This document shows positions 7,532-16,106 of a DNA stretch of 64,000 nt, piece after piece (position 1 is the first letter of the stretch; the number at the start of each line of letters is the position of its first letter). The stretch covers positions 207,458 to 271,457 of the forward strand of contig NZ_BBXC01000014.1 of NCBI RefSeq assembly GCF_001570525.1, in the 5' to 3' direction. The notes under the pieces were generated by a model, which was not told the DNA's origin, ran no database searches, and saw only the letters and a program-made list of their open reading frames with translations. Made by a program: the position numbers and the translations under genes. The DNA is from Herbidospora sakaeratensis (GTDB lineage Bacteria; Actinomycetota; Actinomycetes; Streptosporangiales; Streptosporangiaceae).

Positions 7532-8595
7532 AGCGTCCGATCGCCCTCCTGGCGGGGCTCGCGCTGCTGGCCACGGCCTGCGGCGGCACGACCAGGTCCG
7601 ACGTGGCCGCCCAGCGCAGCGCCGCCCCGGCGGCGTCCACGGCCCCCGCCGCCGCCGACCCGAACGCCCCGATCAAACCGGGCCTGAAGATCGCCTTCCT
7701 GCCCAAGCAGGTCAACAACCCCTACTTCACCATCGCCAACCGCGACGGCGTCGCGGCCGCCAAGGAGTTCGGCGGCGAGGGCAAGGAGGTCGGCCCGTCG
7801 GAGGCGAGCGCGTCGTCGCAGGTCTCCTACATCAACACGCTGATCCAGCAGAAGCAGGACGCCATCGTCATCTCCGCCAACGACCCCAACGCGGTCGTCC
7901 CGGCGCTCAAACAGGCCATGGCGGCGGGCATCAAGGTGGTCTCGTACGACTCCGACACCGCCCAGGACGGCCGGAACGTCTTCGTCAACCAGGCGAGCGC
8001 CGAGGACCTCGGCCGCACCCAGGTCCAGCTCCTCGCCGGGCAGCTCGGCCACAAGGGGAAGATCGCCGTCCTGTCGGCCACCCCGAACGCGACCAACCAG
8101 AACACCTGGATCGAGTTCATGAAGGACGAGCTGACCAAGCCCGAGTACAAGGACATGGAGCTGGTGAAGGTCGCCTACGGCAACGACGACGACCAGAAGT
8201 CGTTCACCGAGACCCAGGGCCTGCTGCGCAGCTACCCCGACCTGGCCGGCATCATCTCCCCGACCACCGTCGGCATCGCCGCCGCCGCGCGGTACCTGTC
8301 GGACTCCGACTTCAAGGGCAAGGTCAAGCTCACCGGCCTGGGCACCCCCAACCAGCTGCGCGCCTTCGTCAAGGACGGCACCATCGAGGGCTTCGAGTTG
8401 TGGAACCCGGGCGACCTCGGCTACCTGGCCGGCTGGGCCGCCGCGGCGCTGGCCTCCGGGCAGATCACGGGGGCCGAAGGGGAGAGGTTCAAGGCGGGCA
8501 GGCTGGGCGAGTACACGGTGGGCGCGGGCGGCGAGGTGCTGCTGGGCAAGCCGACCGTGTTCGACGCGCAGAACATCGACGACTTCGACTTCTGA
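7528..8595 (+). CDS. rhaS: Rhamnose ABC transporter substrate-binding lipoprotein
   Basis: 355 residues. A lipobox LLATAC places the lipidated Cys at residue 18, so it is anchored on the outer face of the membrane. The mature part reads as RhaS of actinobacteria: LKIAFLPKQVNNPYFTI, EVGPSEASASSQVSYINTLI, VISANDPNAVVPALKQAM, ISPTTVGIAAAARYLS and WNPGDLGYLAGWAAAAL. It delivers the sugar to the two permeases. A four-base overlap couples it to rhaQ. No rhamnose isomerase, kinase, aldolase or mutarotase lies nearby, so catabolism must be encoded elsewhere. Confidence 0.88.
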   Translation: MKRPIALLAGLALLATACGGTTRSDVAAQRSAAPAASTAPAAADPNAPIKPGLKIAFLPKQVNNPYFTIANRDGVAAAKEFGGEGKEVGPSEASASSQVSYINTLIQQKQDAIVISANDPNAVVPALKQAMAAGIKVVSYDSDTAQDGRNVFVNQASAEDLGRTQVQLLAGQLGHKGKIAVLSATPNATNQNTWIEFMKDELTKPEYKDMELVKVAYGNDDDQKSFTETQGLLRSYPDLAGIISPTTVGIAAAARYLSDSDFKGKVKLTGLGTPNQLRAFVKDGTIEGFELWNPGDLGYLAGWAAAALASGQITGAEGERFKAGRLGEYTVGAGGEVLLGKPTVFDAQNIDDFDF

Positions 8596-8604
8596 CGGCC
8601 GGAA

Positions 8605-8633
8605 CCGGCCCCCGGATCGTCTCCGGGGGCCGG
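8605..8633. terminator. Bidirectional hairpin terminator between convergent operons
   Basis: A perfect 12-base stem CCGGCCCCCGGA / TCCGGGGGCCGG with a five-base loop lies between the rhaS stop (8595) and the convergent stop at 8643. It can serve both operons. There is no long T-run, as usual in actinomycetes. Confidence 0.8.
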
Positions 8634-8642
8634 CCGGTCACG

Positions 8643-11600
8643 CTAGCTGATCCTGGTCAGCGACCACTGCTGGCTGGTGGCCGAGGAGCAGGTGTTCTGC
8701 CGGAGCTGGGTCAGGTTGGCGGTGTCGGGCACTTCGAGGCACAGGTTGCTGTGCCCCGCCTGAATACGCCAGTTCGACCCCTGCGCGGTGAACCGGTACG
8801 ACTGGTTCGCGTTCGTGTGGCAGGTCCACTGGACCAGCAGCCCGCCCGCCGCGGTCGACGCGCCCGACACGTCCAGGCACTTGCTGGAGTGCATCGCCTG
8901 GAGGCGGAACGCCCCGCTGCCGGCGTCCACGAACCGGAACCGCTGGTTCGTGCCGCTGCCGACCGTCCACTGGACCGCCCTGGCGCCGTCGGCCGTCGAC
9001 TGGCTCTCGATGTCCACGGCCTTGCCGGAACCGACGTTGACGATCTGGTAGACGCCGTTGGCGACCGGTCCGGTGGTCGACGACCCGCTGCCGACGCCCT
9101 GACCCTGGAGGGTGAAGGAGTCGAGGTCGAACTGGTTGGCCGTCGAGTGCTTGAACACCAGGTAGAACGTCTGGCTGCCGCTCACCCCTGTGACGCTGCT
9201 GACGGCCGTCGAGGCGTAGGTGGTCCAGCCTCCCGTCGAGGGCACCGAGGTGGTCGAGAGCAGGGTTCCGGTCGGCGAGCCCGCCCGCAGTTCGATCGAA
9301 CCGCCCGAGGAGATCGAGGACACCCGGTAGGAGATCCCGGTCACCCCCTGGGTCGCCATGGGCGCGAACGAGATCCAGTCGTTGTTGGAGATGTCGCCGA
9401 CCCGGTTGCCGTCCTGGGCCGTCGTGTCCGCCACGACCCGGACCCCGGAGGAGTTCGCGAAGTGCTCGGCCTGCTTCATCTTGGGCTGGAGGATCAGCTC
9501 CGCGCCCCTGCTGAGGCCGCCGCTGTCGGTGTAGGTGGCCGAGAGCACGTAGAACACGTTCTGCGTGGCATCGTGCCCCGACTGCTGGGTCGTGATGGTC
9601 GCCGAACAGCCGGTGCGCTGGTCGACGTCGTGGCTGTGCGTGTCGTGCCCCAGGGCGATGATGACCTGCACACGCGAGCAGTCGATGGCCCCGTCCTCGG
9701 GGTCGCTGCCGGTGATGGTGTACGAGATCGTGTCGCCGAAGTCGAACGCGCCGCCGTTCGGCGGGGCGCTGAACTGGAGGGTCGGCGCCGTGTTGCCCAC
9801 GACGATCGGCACGGTGGCAGTGCCGGTCTTGCCGCCGGCGTCCCGGACCGTCAGGCGCGCGGTGTAGTTGCCGTTGGAGCTGTAGGTGAAGCTCGGGTTG
9901 GCCGACGTCGAGTCGACCGATCCGTTGTCGGTGAAGTCCCACGCGTAGGTGATCGCGTCACCGTCGGGGTCGGCCGAGCCCGATGACGAGAACTGCACCG
10001 TCAGCGGCGCCTGACCGGAGGTCGGCGTACCCGACGCCCTGGCGATCGGAGCCCGGGAGCCGTTGATGTAGTCGATGCGGTAGACGCCGTCGTCGGTGTT
10101 GGTGCCGCCGAAGCCGCTACCCCAGTCGATCATGTACATCGACCCGTCGGGCCCGAACTTCATGTCCATCGGCGACCGGAACTGCATCGACGACAGGAAC
10201 CGGTTGACCTTGAGGATGTTGCCCGAACCGTCGAGACGCATCTCGGCGAGGTAGTTCCGGCTCCACTCGTAGAAGAACGGGGTGTCGTCGAAGTACCGGG
10301 GGAACTTGGTCTCCGAGGTGTTGTTCGGGTCGAAGTGGTAGAACGGGCCGCCCATCGGGGCCGCGCCGCCGGTGTTGCCCATCTCGGGCCACGCGGTGTT
10401 GCCGCTGTAGGAGTACCAGACGTTCGCCGCCCGCGCGGCCGGCAGCGTCTGGAGACCCGTGTTGTTGGGCGAGGTGTTGGTCGGCGACGAACAGTTGAAC
10501 AACGACCCCGACTGGTTGGTCGCGAAGTTGAAGTCGTTGTACGGGGTGTTGTTGCCGGTGCAGTAGGGCCAGCCGTAGAAGCCCGGCGACTTGATCAGGT
10601 TGTACTCGACGATGCCGGCCGGGCCCCGGCTGGAGTTGGCCGAACCCGCGTCGGGGCCGTAGTCGGCCATCGAGATCCAGCCGTTCTCCTTGTTCACCGA
10701 GAACCGGAACGGGTTCCGGAAGCCCATGGCGTAGATCTCCGGGCGGGTGTTCGCGGTGCCCGGGGTGAACATGTTGCCGCTCGGGATCGTGTACGTCCCG
10801 TTGGTCTCCGGGTGGATGCGCAGGATCTTGCCCCGCAGGTCGTTGGTGTTGGCCGCGGTGCGCTGCGCGTCGAAGTGGGCGCGGCCCGAGCGCTCGTCGA
10901 TCGGCGCGTAGCCGGACGAGGCGTTCGGGTTCACGTCGTCGCCGACGCCGATGTACAGGTTGCCGTTCGGGCCGAACGTCAGGTAACCGCCCGTGTGGCC
11001 CGGCTCGTCGATGCGCTCGGCCGGGATGGTGAGCAGCACCTGCTCGTTGCTCAGCGCGTTGGGCGCGTTCGCGGCGGTGTAGGTGAACCTCGACACCCGC
11101 ACGATCGACTGGCTGCCGGTCGGCGAGTAGTAGAGGTAGATGTACCGGTTCGACGCGAAGTTCGGATCGAGGGCCAGGCCGACCAGGCCGTCCTCACCGC
11201 CGGTGTAGACGCTGAGGGTGTGCGCGGTCGCGATCTGCCCGTTCGACGGGTTGATCGTCTTCACCTGTCCGGCCCGGCTGGCGTAGAAGACCGTCTTGTC
11301 GGACGCGATGTCGAGCTGCATCGGCTGGTTGGGGGCCGAGTCGAGGGTCACCTTCTGGAAACGGTTCCAAACGGTGCCGCCGCAGTCGCCGGGCAGTTCG
11401 CCGCCGGCCCAGCGGATCCCGCCCAGCACGTGCTGCTGGAAGTAGGCCTCGCTGTAGGTCGAGGCGGTGTGCCCCATGGCGGTCGCCCAGACCTTGGCCG
11501 TGCCGACTTCACGGCACCACGAGATCGGGTGGTCGTGCCCCATGGCGTTGCCGCCGGGGGAGTAGGTCGTCTCGTCGGCCGTCACCAGGATGTGGGCGTC

Positions 11601-12146
11601 GCCGCGGATGCTGCGGTCGAAGTTGTACCACTCTTCCGTCCGCGTCCAGCGGTCAGGCAACCCGGACGTGGAGGGGTGGACGTCGTCGGCCACCTTGGCG
11701 GTGCCCTGGACGATGTTGGAGTGGGCCGGCATGTGCGCGCCCGCCTGGATCAGGTTGTCCCAGTAGGGGAACGTCGACTCGATCCCCATGTCGGTGGCGT
11801 TGTGGATGGCGACGATGCCGCCGCCGCCCTCGACGTAGCTCTGCAGGGCCTGGCGCTGGGAGTCGTTGTCCCAGACCATGCCGGAGTTCTGCAGCATGAT
11901 GACCACGTCGAAGGTGGCCAGGTTGGCGGTGGTGAAGGAGCTGGAGTTGTTGCTCTGGACGACCTCGAAGTTGTTCGCGGCCGCCATGTTGTTGACCATC
12001 GTGACGCCCGCGGAGATCGAGTCGTGGACGTAGCCCGCCGTCTCGGTGAACAGCAGCGCCCGGAAGACGGGCGCCGCCGCGGCCGGGGCTGGTAGCGCTA
12101 ACAACAACAGAAGCGGGGTCAAGAGGCCGATGAGGTACCTGCGCAT
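8643..12146 (-). CDS. Secreted multidomain ThuA / sugar dehydrogenase / PKD / CBM6 / ricin-lectin protein
   Basis: 1167 residues. Signal peptide 1-24. ThuA-like domain ~27-248 (FRALLFTETAGYVHDSI, GGGGIVAIHNATD, NPISW-like HPISW). Glucose/sorbosone dehydrogenase-type beta-propeller ~258-695 (GGEDGLVGLALDPNF, GHTGGYLTFGPNGNLYIGVGD, GFRNPFRFSV, PMDMKFGPDGSMYMIDWG). PKD domain ~700-785 (SADPDGDAITYAWDF). A further beta module follows, then CBM6 ~890-1015 and a ricin-B trefoil ~1028-1167 with three QxW-type repeats (RAVQW, LLVQW, SQQW). It is exported and binds polysaccharide. The propeller probably oxidises a sugar with PQQ, but the reaction is not provable here. It is the last gene of the ABC operon, 28 bases after the epimerase, with GGGAG before the ATG. 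Confidence 0.85.
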   Translation of the reverse strand: MRRYLIGLLTPLLLLLALPAPAAAAPVFRALLFTETAGYVHDSISAGVTMVNNMAAANNFEVVQSNNSSSFTTANLATFDVVIMLQNSGMVWDNDSQRQALQSYVEGGGGIVAIHNATDMGIESTFPYWDNLIQAGAHMPAHSNIVQGTAKVADDVHPSTSGLPDRWTRTEEWYNFDRSIRGDAHILVTADETTYSPGGNAMGHDHPISWCREVGTAKVWATAMGHTASTYSEAYFQQHVLGGIRWAGGELPGDCGGTVWNRFQKVTLDSAPNQPMQLDIASDKTVFYASRAGQVKTINPSNGQIATAHTLSVYTGGEDGLVGLALDPNFASNRYIYLYYSPTGSQSIVRVSRFTYTAANAPNALSNEQVLLTIPAERIDEPGHTGGYLTFGPNGNLYIGVGDDVNPNASSGYAPIDERSGRAHFDAQRTAANTNDLRGKILRIHPETNGTYTIPSGNMFTPGTANTRPEIYAMGFRNPFRFSVNKENGWISMADYGPDAGSANSSRGPAGIVEYNLIKSPGFYGWPYCTGNNTPYNDFNFATNQSGSLFNCSSPTNTSPNNTGLQTLPAARAANVWYSYSGNTAWPEMGNTGGAAPMGGPFYHFDPNNTSETKFPRYFDDTPFFYEWSRNYLAEMRLDGSGNILKVNRFLSSMQFRSPMDMKFGPDGSMYMIDWGSGFGGTNTDDGVYRIDYINGSRAPIARASGTPTSGQAPLTVQFSSSGSADPDGDAITYAWDFTDNGSVDSTSANPSFTYSSNGNYTARLTVRDAGGKTGTATVPIVVGNTAPTLQFSAPPNGGAFDFGDTISYTITGSDPEDGAIDCSRVQVIIALGHDTHSHDVDQRTGCSATITTQQSGHDATQNVFYVLSATYTDSGGLSRGAELILQPKMKQAEHFANSSGVRVVADTTAQDGNRVGDISNNDWISFAPMATQGVTGISYRVSSISSGGSIELRAGSPTGTLLSTTSVPSTGGWTTYASTAVSSVTGVSGSQTFYLVFKHSTANQFDLDSFTLQGQGVGSGSSTTGPVANGVYQIVNVGSGKAVDIESQSTADGARAVQWTVGSGTNQRFRFVDAGSGAFRLQAMHSSKCLDVSGASTAAGGLLVQWTCHTNANQSYRFTAQGSNWRIQAGHSNLCLEVPDTANLTQLRQNTCSSATSQQWSLTRIS

Positions 12147-12174
12147 GGCGCTCCCTGGGAGGGTGCGGGATGGT

Positions 12175-13008
12175 TCAGAGAGCCCGGAGGAAGGTGAGCC
12201 CGTCGGTTGCCAGGGCGTCCTGGCTCCGGGCCAGGGGCCGCCAGATGGAGGCGGCCGTGGCTATCGTGCGGTTCTCGGCGGTGAAGGACTCGATCACGAG
12301 CGGTCCTGAGTATCCGATGTCGGTCACCGCCTCGATGAAGGATTTCCAGTCGAAGTGGTCGTCTCCGGGCGTCCCCCTGTCCGTCCCGCACACCTGGATG
12401 TGCGCGACCCTCTCACCGGCGAGGCGGACCGCCTCGGCGGGACTCTTCTCCTCGATGTTCATGTGGTACGAGTCGAGCATGATCCCGCAGTGCTCCGGGA
12501 TGGCCTCAAGGGCCTGCTCGACGGTGTTGACCAGGCTGGTCTCGTACCGGTTCAGCGCCTCGACGCCGACCCGCACGCCGCGTTCGGCGGCGTAGTCGAC
12601 GACGGGCGCGAGGTTGTGGCGCAGTTCGCGGTAGGCGGCCCGGCGCTCCTCGGCCGACAGAAGCCAGGTGCGGCCGACCGACGAGTAGGCGGGGCCGCCG
12701 ATCGCCGGAGCGCCCACCCTGACGGCCACGTCGACGACGTGCCGCAGGTAGTCCTGGGTCTCGCGGACCACGTCGGCCGAGGCGGCCACGAGCTCGCGGC
12801 CCGGGGGCATCACCAGCGCCACCGACGCGCCCAGGCCGTGTTCGGCCAGCACGTCGGCGGCCCGGCCGGGATCCCAGTCGCCGGGGTTCTCGACGGGGAG
12901 TTCGAGCACGTCGAACCCCCAGCCGGCGACCCGGGGCGCGAGCGCCGCCAGGTCGCCGTCGGTCAGCGGCGACACCCAGACCCAGGTGTTGACGCCGATG
13001 GGGAGCAT
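12175..13008 (-). CDS. Sugar phosphate isomerase/epimerase (xylose isomerase-like TIM barrel)
   Basis: 277 residues, the length of D-tagatose/D-psicose 3-epimerases. Metal and catalytic residues are recognisable: E150 (GVEALNRYE), D179 and H182 (MLDSYHMNIEE), H203 (AHIQVCGTDRG), R211 and E240 (VIESF). This is the E-D-H-E tetrad of that family. It would interconvert ketoses or keto-sugar derivatives in the cytosol. The ATG directly abuts the stop of the binding protein upstream on the minus strand. Within the operon it likely processes the imported sugar. The substrate is unknown. Confidence 0.85.
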   Translation of the reverse strand: MLPIGVNTWVWVSPLTDGDLAALAPRVAGWGFDVLELPVENPGDWDPGRAADVLAEHGLGASVALVMPPGRELVAASADVVRETQDYLRHVVDVAVRVGAPAIGGPAYSSVGRTWLLSAEERRAAYRELRHNLAPVVDYAAERGVRVGVEALNRYETSLVNTVEQALEAIPEHCGIMLDSYHMNIEEKSPAEAVRLAGERVAHIQVCGTDRGTPGDDHFDWKSFIEAVTDIGYSGPLVIESFTAENRTIATAASIWRPLARSQDALATDGLTFLRAL

Positions 13009-14220
13009 CTACTTACCGCCCCACTTCGCGGGGAAGCCCGGCATCGACTCGCAGCCGCACAGCGCGTAGTGCAGCAGCGGCATGTTCGGCTGCAGGTAGG
13101 TGCCGAGGGAGTCCTGGGTGATCTTCGGCTGCGGCAGGTTCCACATCTTCGGCACCTCCTCGCCCTTGAGGATCTTCAGCGCCGCGATGATCGGGGTCCG
13201 CCACTGGTAGGTCGGGTAGGTGGGGGCGACGGCGGTCAGGTTGCCGTCCTTCCACTTCTGCAGGAAGTCCTGCTGGTCCTCGCCGACGAAGGCGGGCACC
13301 GGCGCCCCGGCGTCCTCGAACGCCTCGATCGCGGCGACGGCGGTCGCGCCGGCGTCCATCCAGACGCCGTCGATCTTGCCGTGGCGGGCGATGTAGTCGG
13401 ACACGATGCTCTTGGTCTTGGCGGCGTCGCCGTCGGTGAACTCCACGCCGACCACCTGGAGCTGGGACTTGTCGAAGGCGACCTTGGCGGCCGACCAGCG
13501 GGTCTCCAGCACGTCGACGCCCGGCAGGATGCGCAGCGCCAGGATCTTGCCGCCGGCCGGCACCTTCTCGATCAGGAACTCGGCGCCGTCGGCGCCGAAG
13601 GCGTACCCGCCGATGGGCTTGATGAAGGTGACCGGGCAGTCGGTCTCGACGCCGCGGTCGAAGACGATGACCGGGACCTCGGGACAGGCGCCCGAGACGG
13701 CCGGGGTCAGCGTCGCGGTCGTGTTCGGCGAGATGATCAGGGCGTCGCAGCCCTTGGCCTGCAGGTCGGCGATGTCGGAGATCTGCTTGTCGTCCTTGCC
13801 CTCGGCGTCGAGGGCGGTGAACTCCTTGATCTCCTTGTGCAGGGCGACCTCCTCCTGCATGGTCGTCCAGCCGACCTGCCGCCACGGGTTGTTGACCGCG
13901 GCGTTGGAGAAGCACAGGTGGTAGGGCCCGTCCTTCTTGTACTTGGCCGTGTCGACCATCTGCGGCGCGATCGCCTGCTCCCACGGCTTGTCGGCCGGCC
14001 CTTCGGCCGTCTGGGTCCGCATCGCGAGCTGGGCGTCGTAGTCGGCCTGGACGAAGAAGTCCGACTGCGCGCCGGTCCCGGCGGAGGCCGCCTCGGAAGC
14101 CGCCGCCGAGGTGGCCGGCACGGCGCTGGGCTGGGCGCTCGCCCCGGTCGGCGGCAGGTCACTGGCGCATCCCGCGGCCGCCAGGGCCAAGGCGGCGACC
14201 GCCACCAGTAAACGACGCAT
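13009..14220 (-). CDS. Sugar ABC transporter substrate-binding lipoprotein (CUT2 class)
   Basis: 403 residues. The lipobox LAAAGC lipidates Cys18. A low-complexity Ala/Ser linker (to about residue 55) precedes a periplasmic-binding-protein type I domain (YHLCFSNAAVNNPWRQVGW, ISDIADLQAKGCDALIISPN, VPVIVFDRGVETDCPVTFI, GVWMDAGATAVAAIEAFEDA). ATG 14220 lies eight bases after AAGGAG; the in-frame GTG at 14229 overlaps that ribosome site and is rejected. The C-terminus contains three cysteines (residues 181-193 region aside, the CGCES motif near 390), unusual for this family. The substrate is not identified. Confidence 0.87.
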   Translation of the reverse strand: MRRLLVAVAALALAAAGCASDLPPTGASAQPSAVPATSAAASEAASAGTGAQSDFFVQADYDAQLAMRTQTAEGPADKPWEQAIAPQMVDTAKYKKDGPYHLCFSNAAVNNPWRQVGWTTMQEEVALHKEIKEFTALDAEGKDDKQISDIADLQAKGCDALIISPNTTATLTPAVSGACPEVPVIVFDRGVETDCPVTFIKPIGGYAFGADGAEFLIEKVPAGGKILALRILPGVDVLETRWSAAKVAFDKSQLQVVGVEFTDGDAAKTKSIVSDYIARHGKIDGVWMDAGATAVAAIEAFEDAGAPVPAFVGEDQQDFLQKWKDGNLTAVAPTYPTYQWRTPIIAALKILKGEEVPKMWNLPQPKITQDSLGTYLQPNMPLLHYALCGCESMPGFPAKWGGK

Positions 14221-14232
14221 GGACGTCACTCC

Positions 14233-15156
14233 TTACACTTTCGAAGGTGACAACCGCAGGGACGGGAGTCGCAGCCCCCCGACCGCCACGGCGGCGATGA
14301 TGATCACTCCCTGCACGGCGTACTCCAGCGCGCCGGAGATGCCGTGCAGGTTGAGCAGGGTGAAGAGGGCTTCGAGGGTGAACGCCCCCGCGATGGCGGC
14401 GACCACGTGACCGCGTCCGCCGCCGAGCACGACCCCGCCGAGCACGACGGCGGTGATCGCCTGGAACTCCAGACTCTGGCCGACCTGCGCCGACACCCCG
14501 GCGAACCCGCCGAGCAGGATCCCGGCGACGGCGGCCGAGAGCCCCGAGAGCACGAACGCGAACACCCGCACCCGGTCGACCCGGACGCCGCTCAGCCGCG
14601 CCGCCTTCTCGTTGTCGCCGGCCGCCACGAGGGTGCGCCCGAAGTCGGCCCGCATCAGCAGCACGGCCGCCACCACGACGAGGACCAGGATCGCGACCGC
14701 CCAGACGCCCTCGCGGCCGAACACCCGGAACCCCTGGGACAGCGCGCCGCGCGGGGCGCCGCCCGTCCACAGGAAGACCGCGCCCGACAGGATGAGCATC
14801 GCGCCGAGCGTGGTGATGAACGAGGGCACCCGCAGCTTGGTGGTGACCAGCCCGTTGACCAGGCCGACCAGCAGCCCGATCACGACGAGCAGGACCAGCA
14901 CCGGCCAGGTCATCGCCTCGTCGCCGTCGATCAGCCGCGCCGCGACCACCACCTCGACGGTGACCAGCGACCCGACCGACAGGTCGAACTCCCCGGAGAC
15001 GATCACGAAGTACTGCCCGGCGGCCAGGATGGCCAGCGGCGCGACCCGTTTGAGGAACGCCAGGAACCCGGCCGGTTCGAGGAAGAACGGGTTGGCGGCC
15101 GCGATGGCCACCAGCAGCCCCGCCAGCACGACGAAGATCGGGATGGCCCGTTTCAC
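14233..15156 (-). CDS. Sugar ABC transporter permease (CUT2 class)
   Basis: 307 residues, strongly hydrophobic. Landmarks: APLAILAAGQYFVIVSGEFDLSVGS, GLVNGLVTTKLRVPSFITTLGA, and ITAVVLGGVVLGGGRGHV. The GTG start overlaps the previous permease stop as GTGA. It pairs with the permease at 15153-16106 to form the channel. The binding-protein gene follows after 12 bases. Confidence 0.88.
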   Translation of the reverse strand: MKRAIPIFVVLAGLLVAIAAANPFFLEPAGFLAFLKRVAPLAILAAGQYFVIVSGEFDLSVGSLVTVEVVVAARLIDGDEAMTWPVLVLLVVIGLLVGLVNGLVTTKLRVPSFITTLGAMLILSGAVFLWTGGAPRGALSQGFRVFGREGVWAVAILVLVVVAAVLLMRADFGRTLVAAGDNEKAARLSGVRVDRVRVFAFVLSGLSAAVAGILLGGFAGVSAQVGQSLEFQAITAVVLGGVVLGGGRGHVVAAIAGAFTLEALFTLLNLHGISGALEYAVQGVIIIAAVAVGGLRLPSLRLSPSKV

Positions 15157-16106
15157 GACGCCCTCCTGCCGGTCCGGCGGGCGTAGACGGCGACCGCGAC
15201 GACGATGACGACGCCGCGCACGACGTCCTTGAAGAACGAGTTCACTTCGAGCTGGTTGAAGACGCTGTCGAGCACCGCCAGCAGCAATACGCCGCCGACG
15301 GTCCCGGCGACCCCGCCCCGGCCGCCGGCCAGCGCGGTGCCGCCCAGCACGACCGCGGCGATCGACTCCAGGTCGTAGCCGCCGTCGGTGCCGACCGTGG
15401 GGGCCCCGGCGCCGAGCCGGCTGGCCAGCAGCAGCCCGGCCACGCCCGCGCAGAGCGAGCACAACACGTGGGCCGCGATCACCACCCGGTCGGTGCGCAC
15501 CCCGGACAGCCGGGCCACCTCGACGTCGCCGCCGACGGCGTAGACGCGGTGCCCGAACCGGGTGCGCCGCAGCAGGAACCAGACCCCGGCCGCGACCGCG
15601 GCCCACAGGATCGCCGCGACCGGGATCGGCCCGATCCGGGCGTAGCCGAGTTGCTGGAAGTCGACCGGCACCCGCCCGGCGGGCCCGTCGTAGAGGTGGT
15701 CGAGCACGCCCCTGATCACCAGCGCGACGCCGAGGGTGGCGATGAAGGCGTGCACCTTCAGCTTGGTGATGACGACGCCGTTGACCAGCCCCACCAGCGC
15801 GCTCACCCCGAGCGCGACGACGACGGCGGTCAGGATGTTGGACGACTGCCCGGCCATCGTCTCGGCCGCGACCAGCGAGACGAGACTGATCAGGTAGGCC
15901 ACCGACAGGTCGAGCGACCCGGCCAGGATGGCCAGCGTCTGGCCGACCGCGACGATGCCCAGGGCGGCCGACCGCTGCTGGATGCCGACGAGGTCGTTGA
16001 GGGTGAAGGTGCCGCCGTCGAAGGCGACCAGGGCCCAGCCGATGGCGAGGGTGGCGATGAGGGCGGCGTACACCGCCCGGGTGGGGTTGGCGACCAGGGC
16101 GATCAC
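15153..16106 (-). CDS. Sugar ABC transporter permease (CUT2 class)
   Basis: 317 residues with the CUT2 permease pattern (GIVAVGQTLAILAGSLDLSVAYLI, GLVNGVVITKLKVHAFIATLG, IAAVVLGGTALAGGRGGVAGT). GTG 16106 overlaps the ATPase stop by four bases, giving translational coupling. The conserved EAA-like loop region lies at VGGDVEVARLSGVRTDRV. It is the second gene of the six-gene minus-strand operon. Confidence 0.88.
   Translation of the reverse strand: MIALVANPTRAVYAALIATLAIGWALVAFDGGTFTLNDLVGIQQRSAALGIVAVGQTLAILAGSLDLSVAYLISLVSLVAAETMAGQSSNILTAVVVALGVSALVGLVNGVVITKLKVHAFIATLGVALVIRGVLDHLYDGPAGRVPVDFQQLGYARIGPIPVAAILWAAVAAGVWFLLRRTRFGHRVYAVGGDVEVARLSGVRTDRVVIAAHVLCSLCAGVAGLLLASRLGAGAPTVGTDGGYDLESIAAVVLGGTALAGGRGGVAGTVGGVLLLAVLDSVFNQLEVNSFFKDVVRGVVIVVAVAVYARRTGRRAS

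Noticed and set aside
14227-14229. GTG at 14229 as the start of the second sugar-binding lipoprotein
   Set aside because: It overlaps the AAGGAG ribosome site, which is correctly spaced for ATG 14220, where a standard lipoprotein signal begins.
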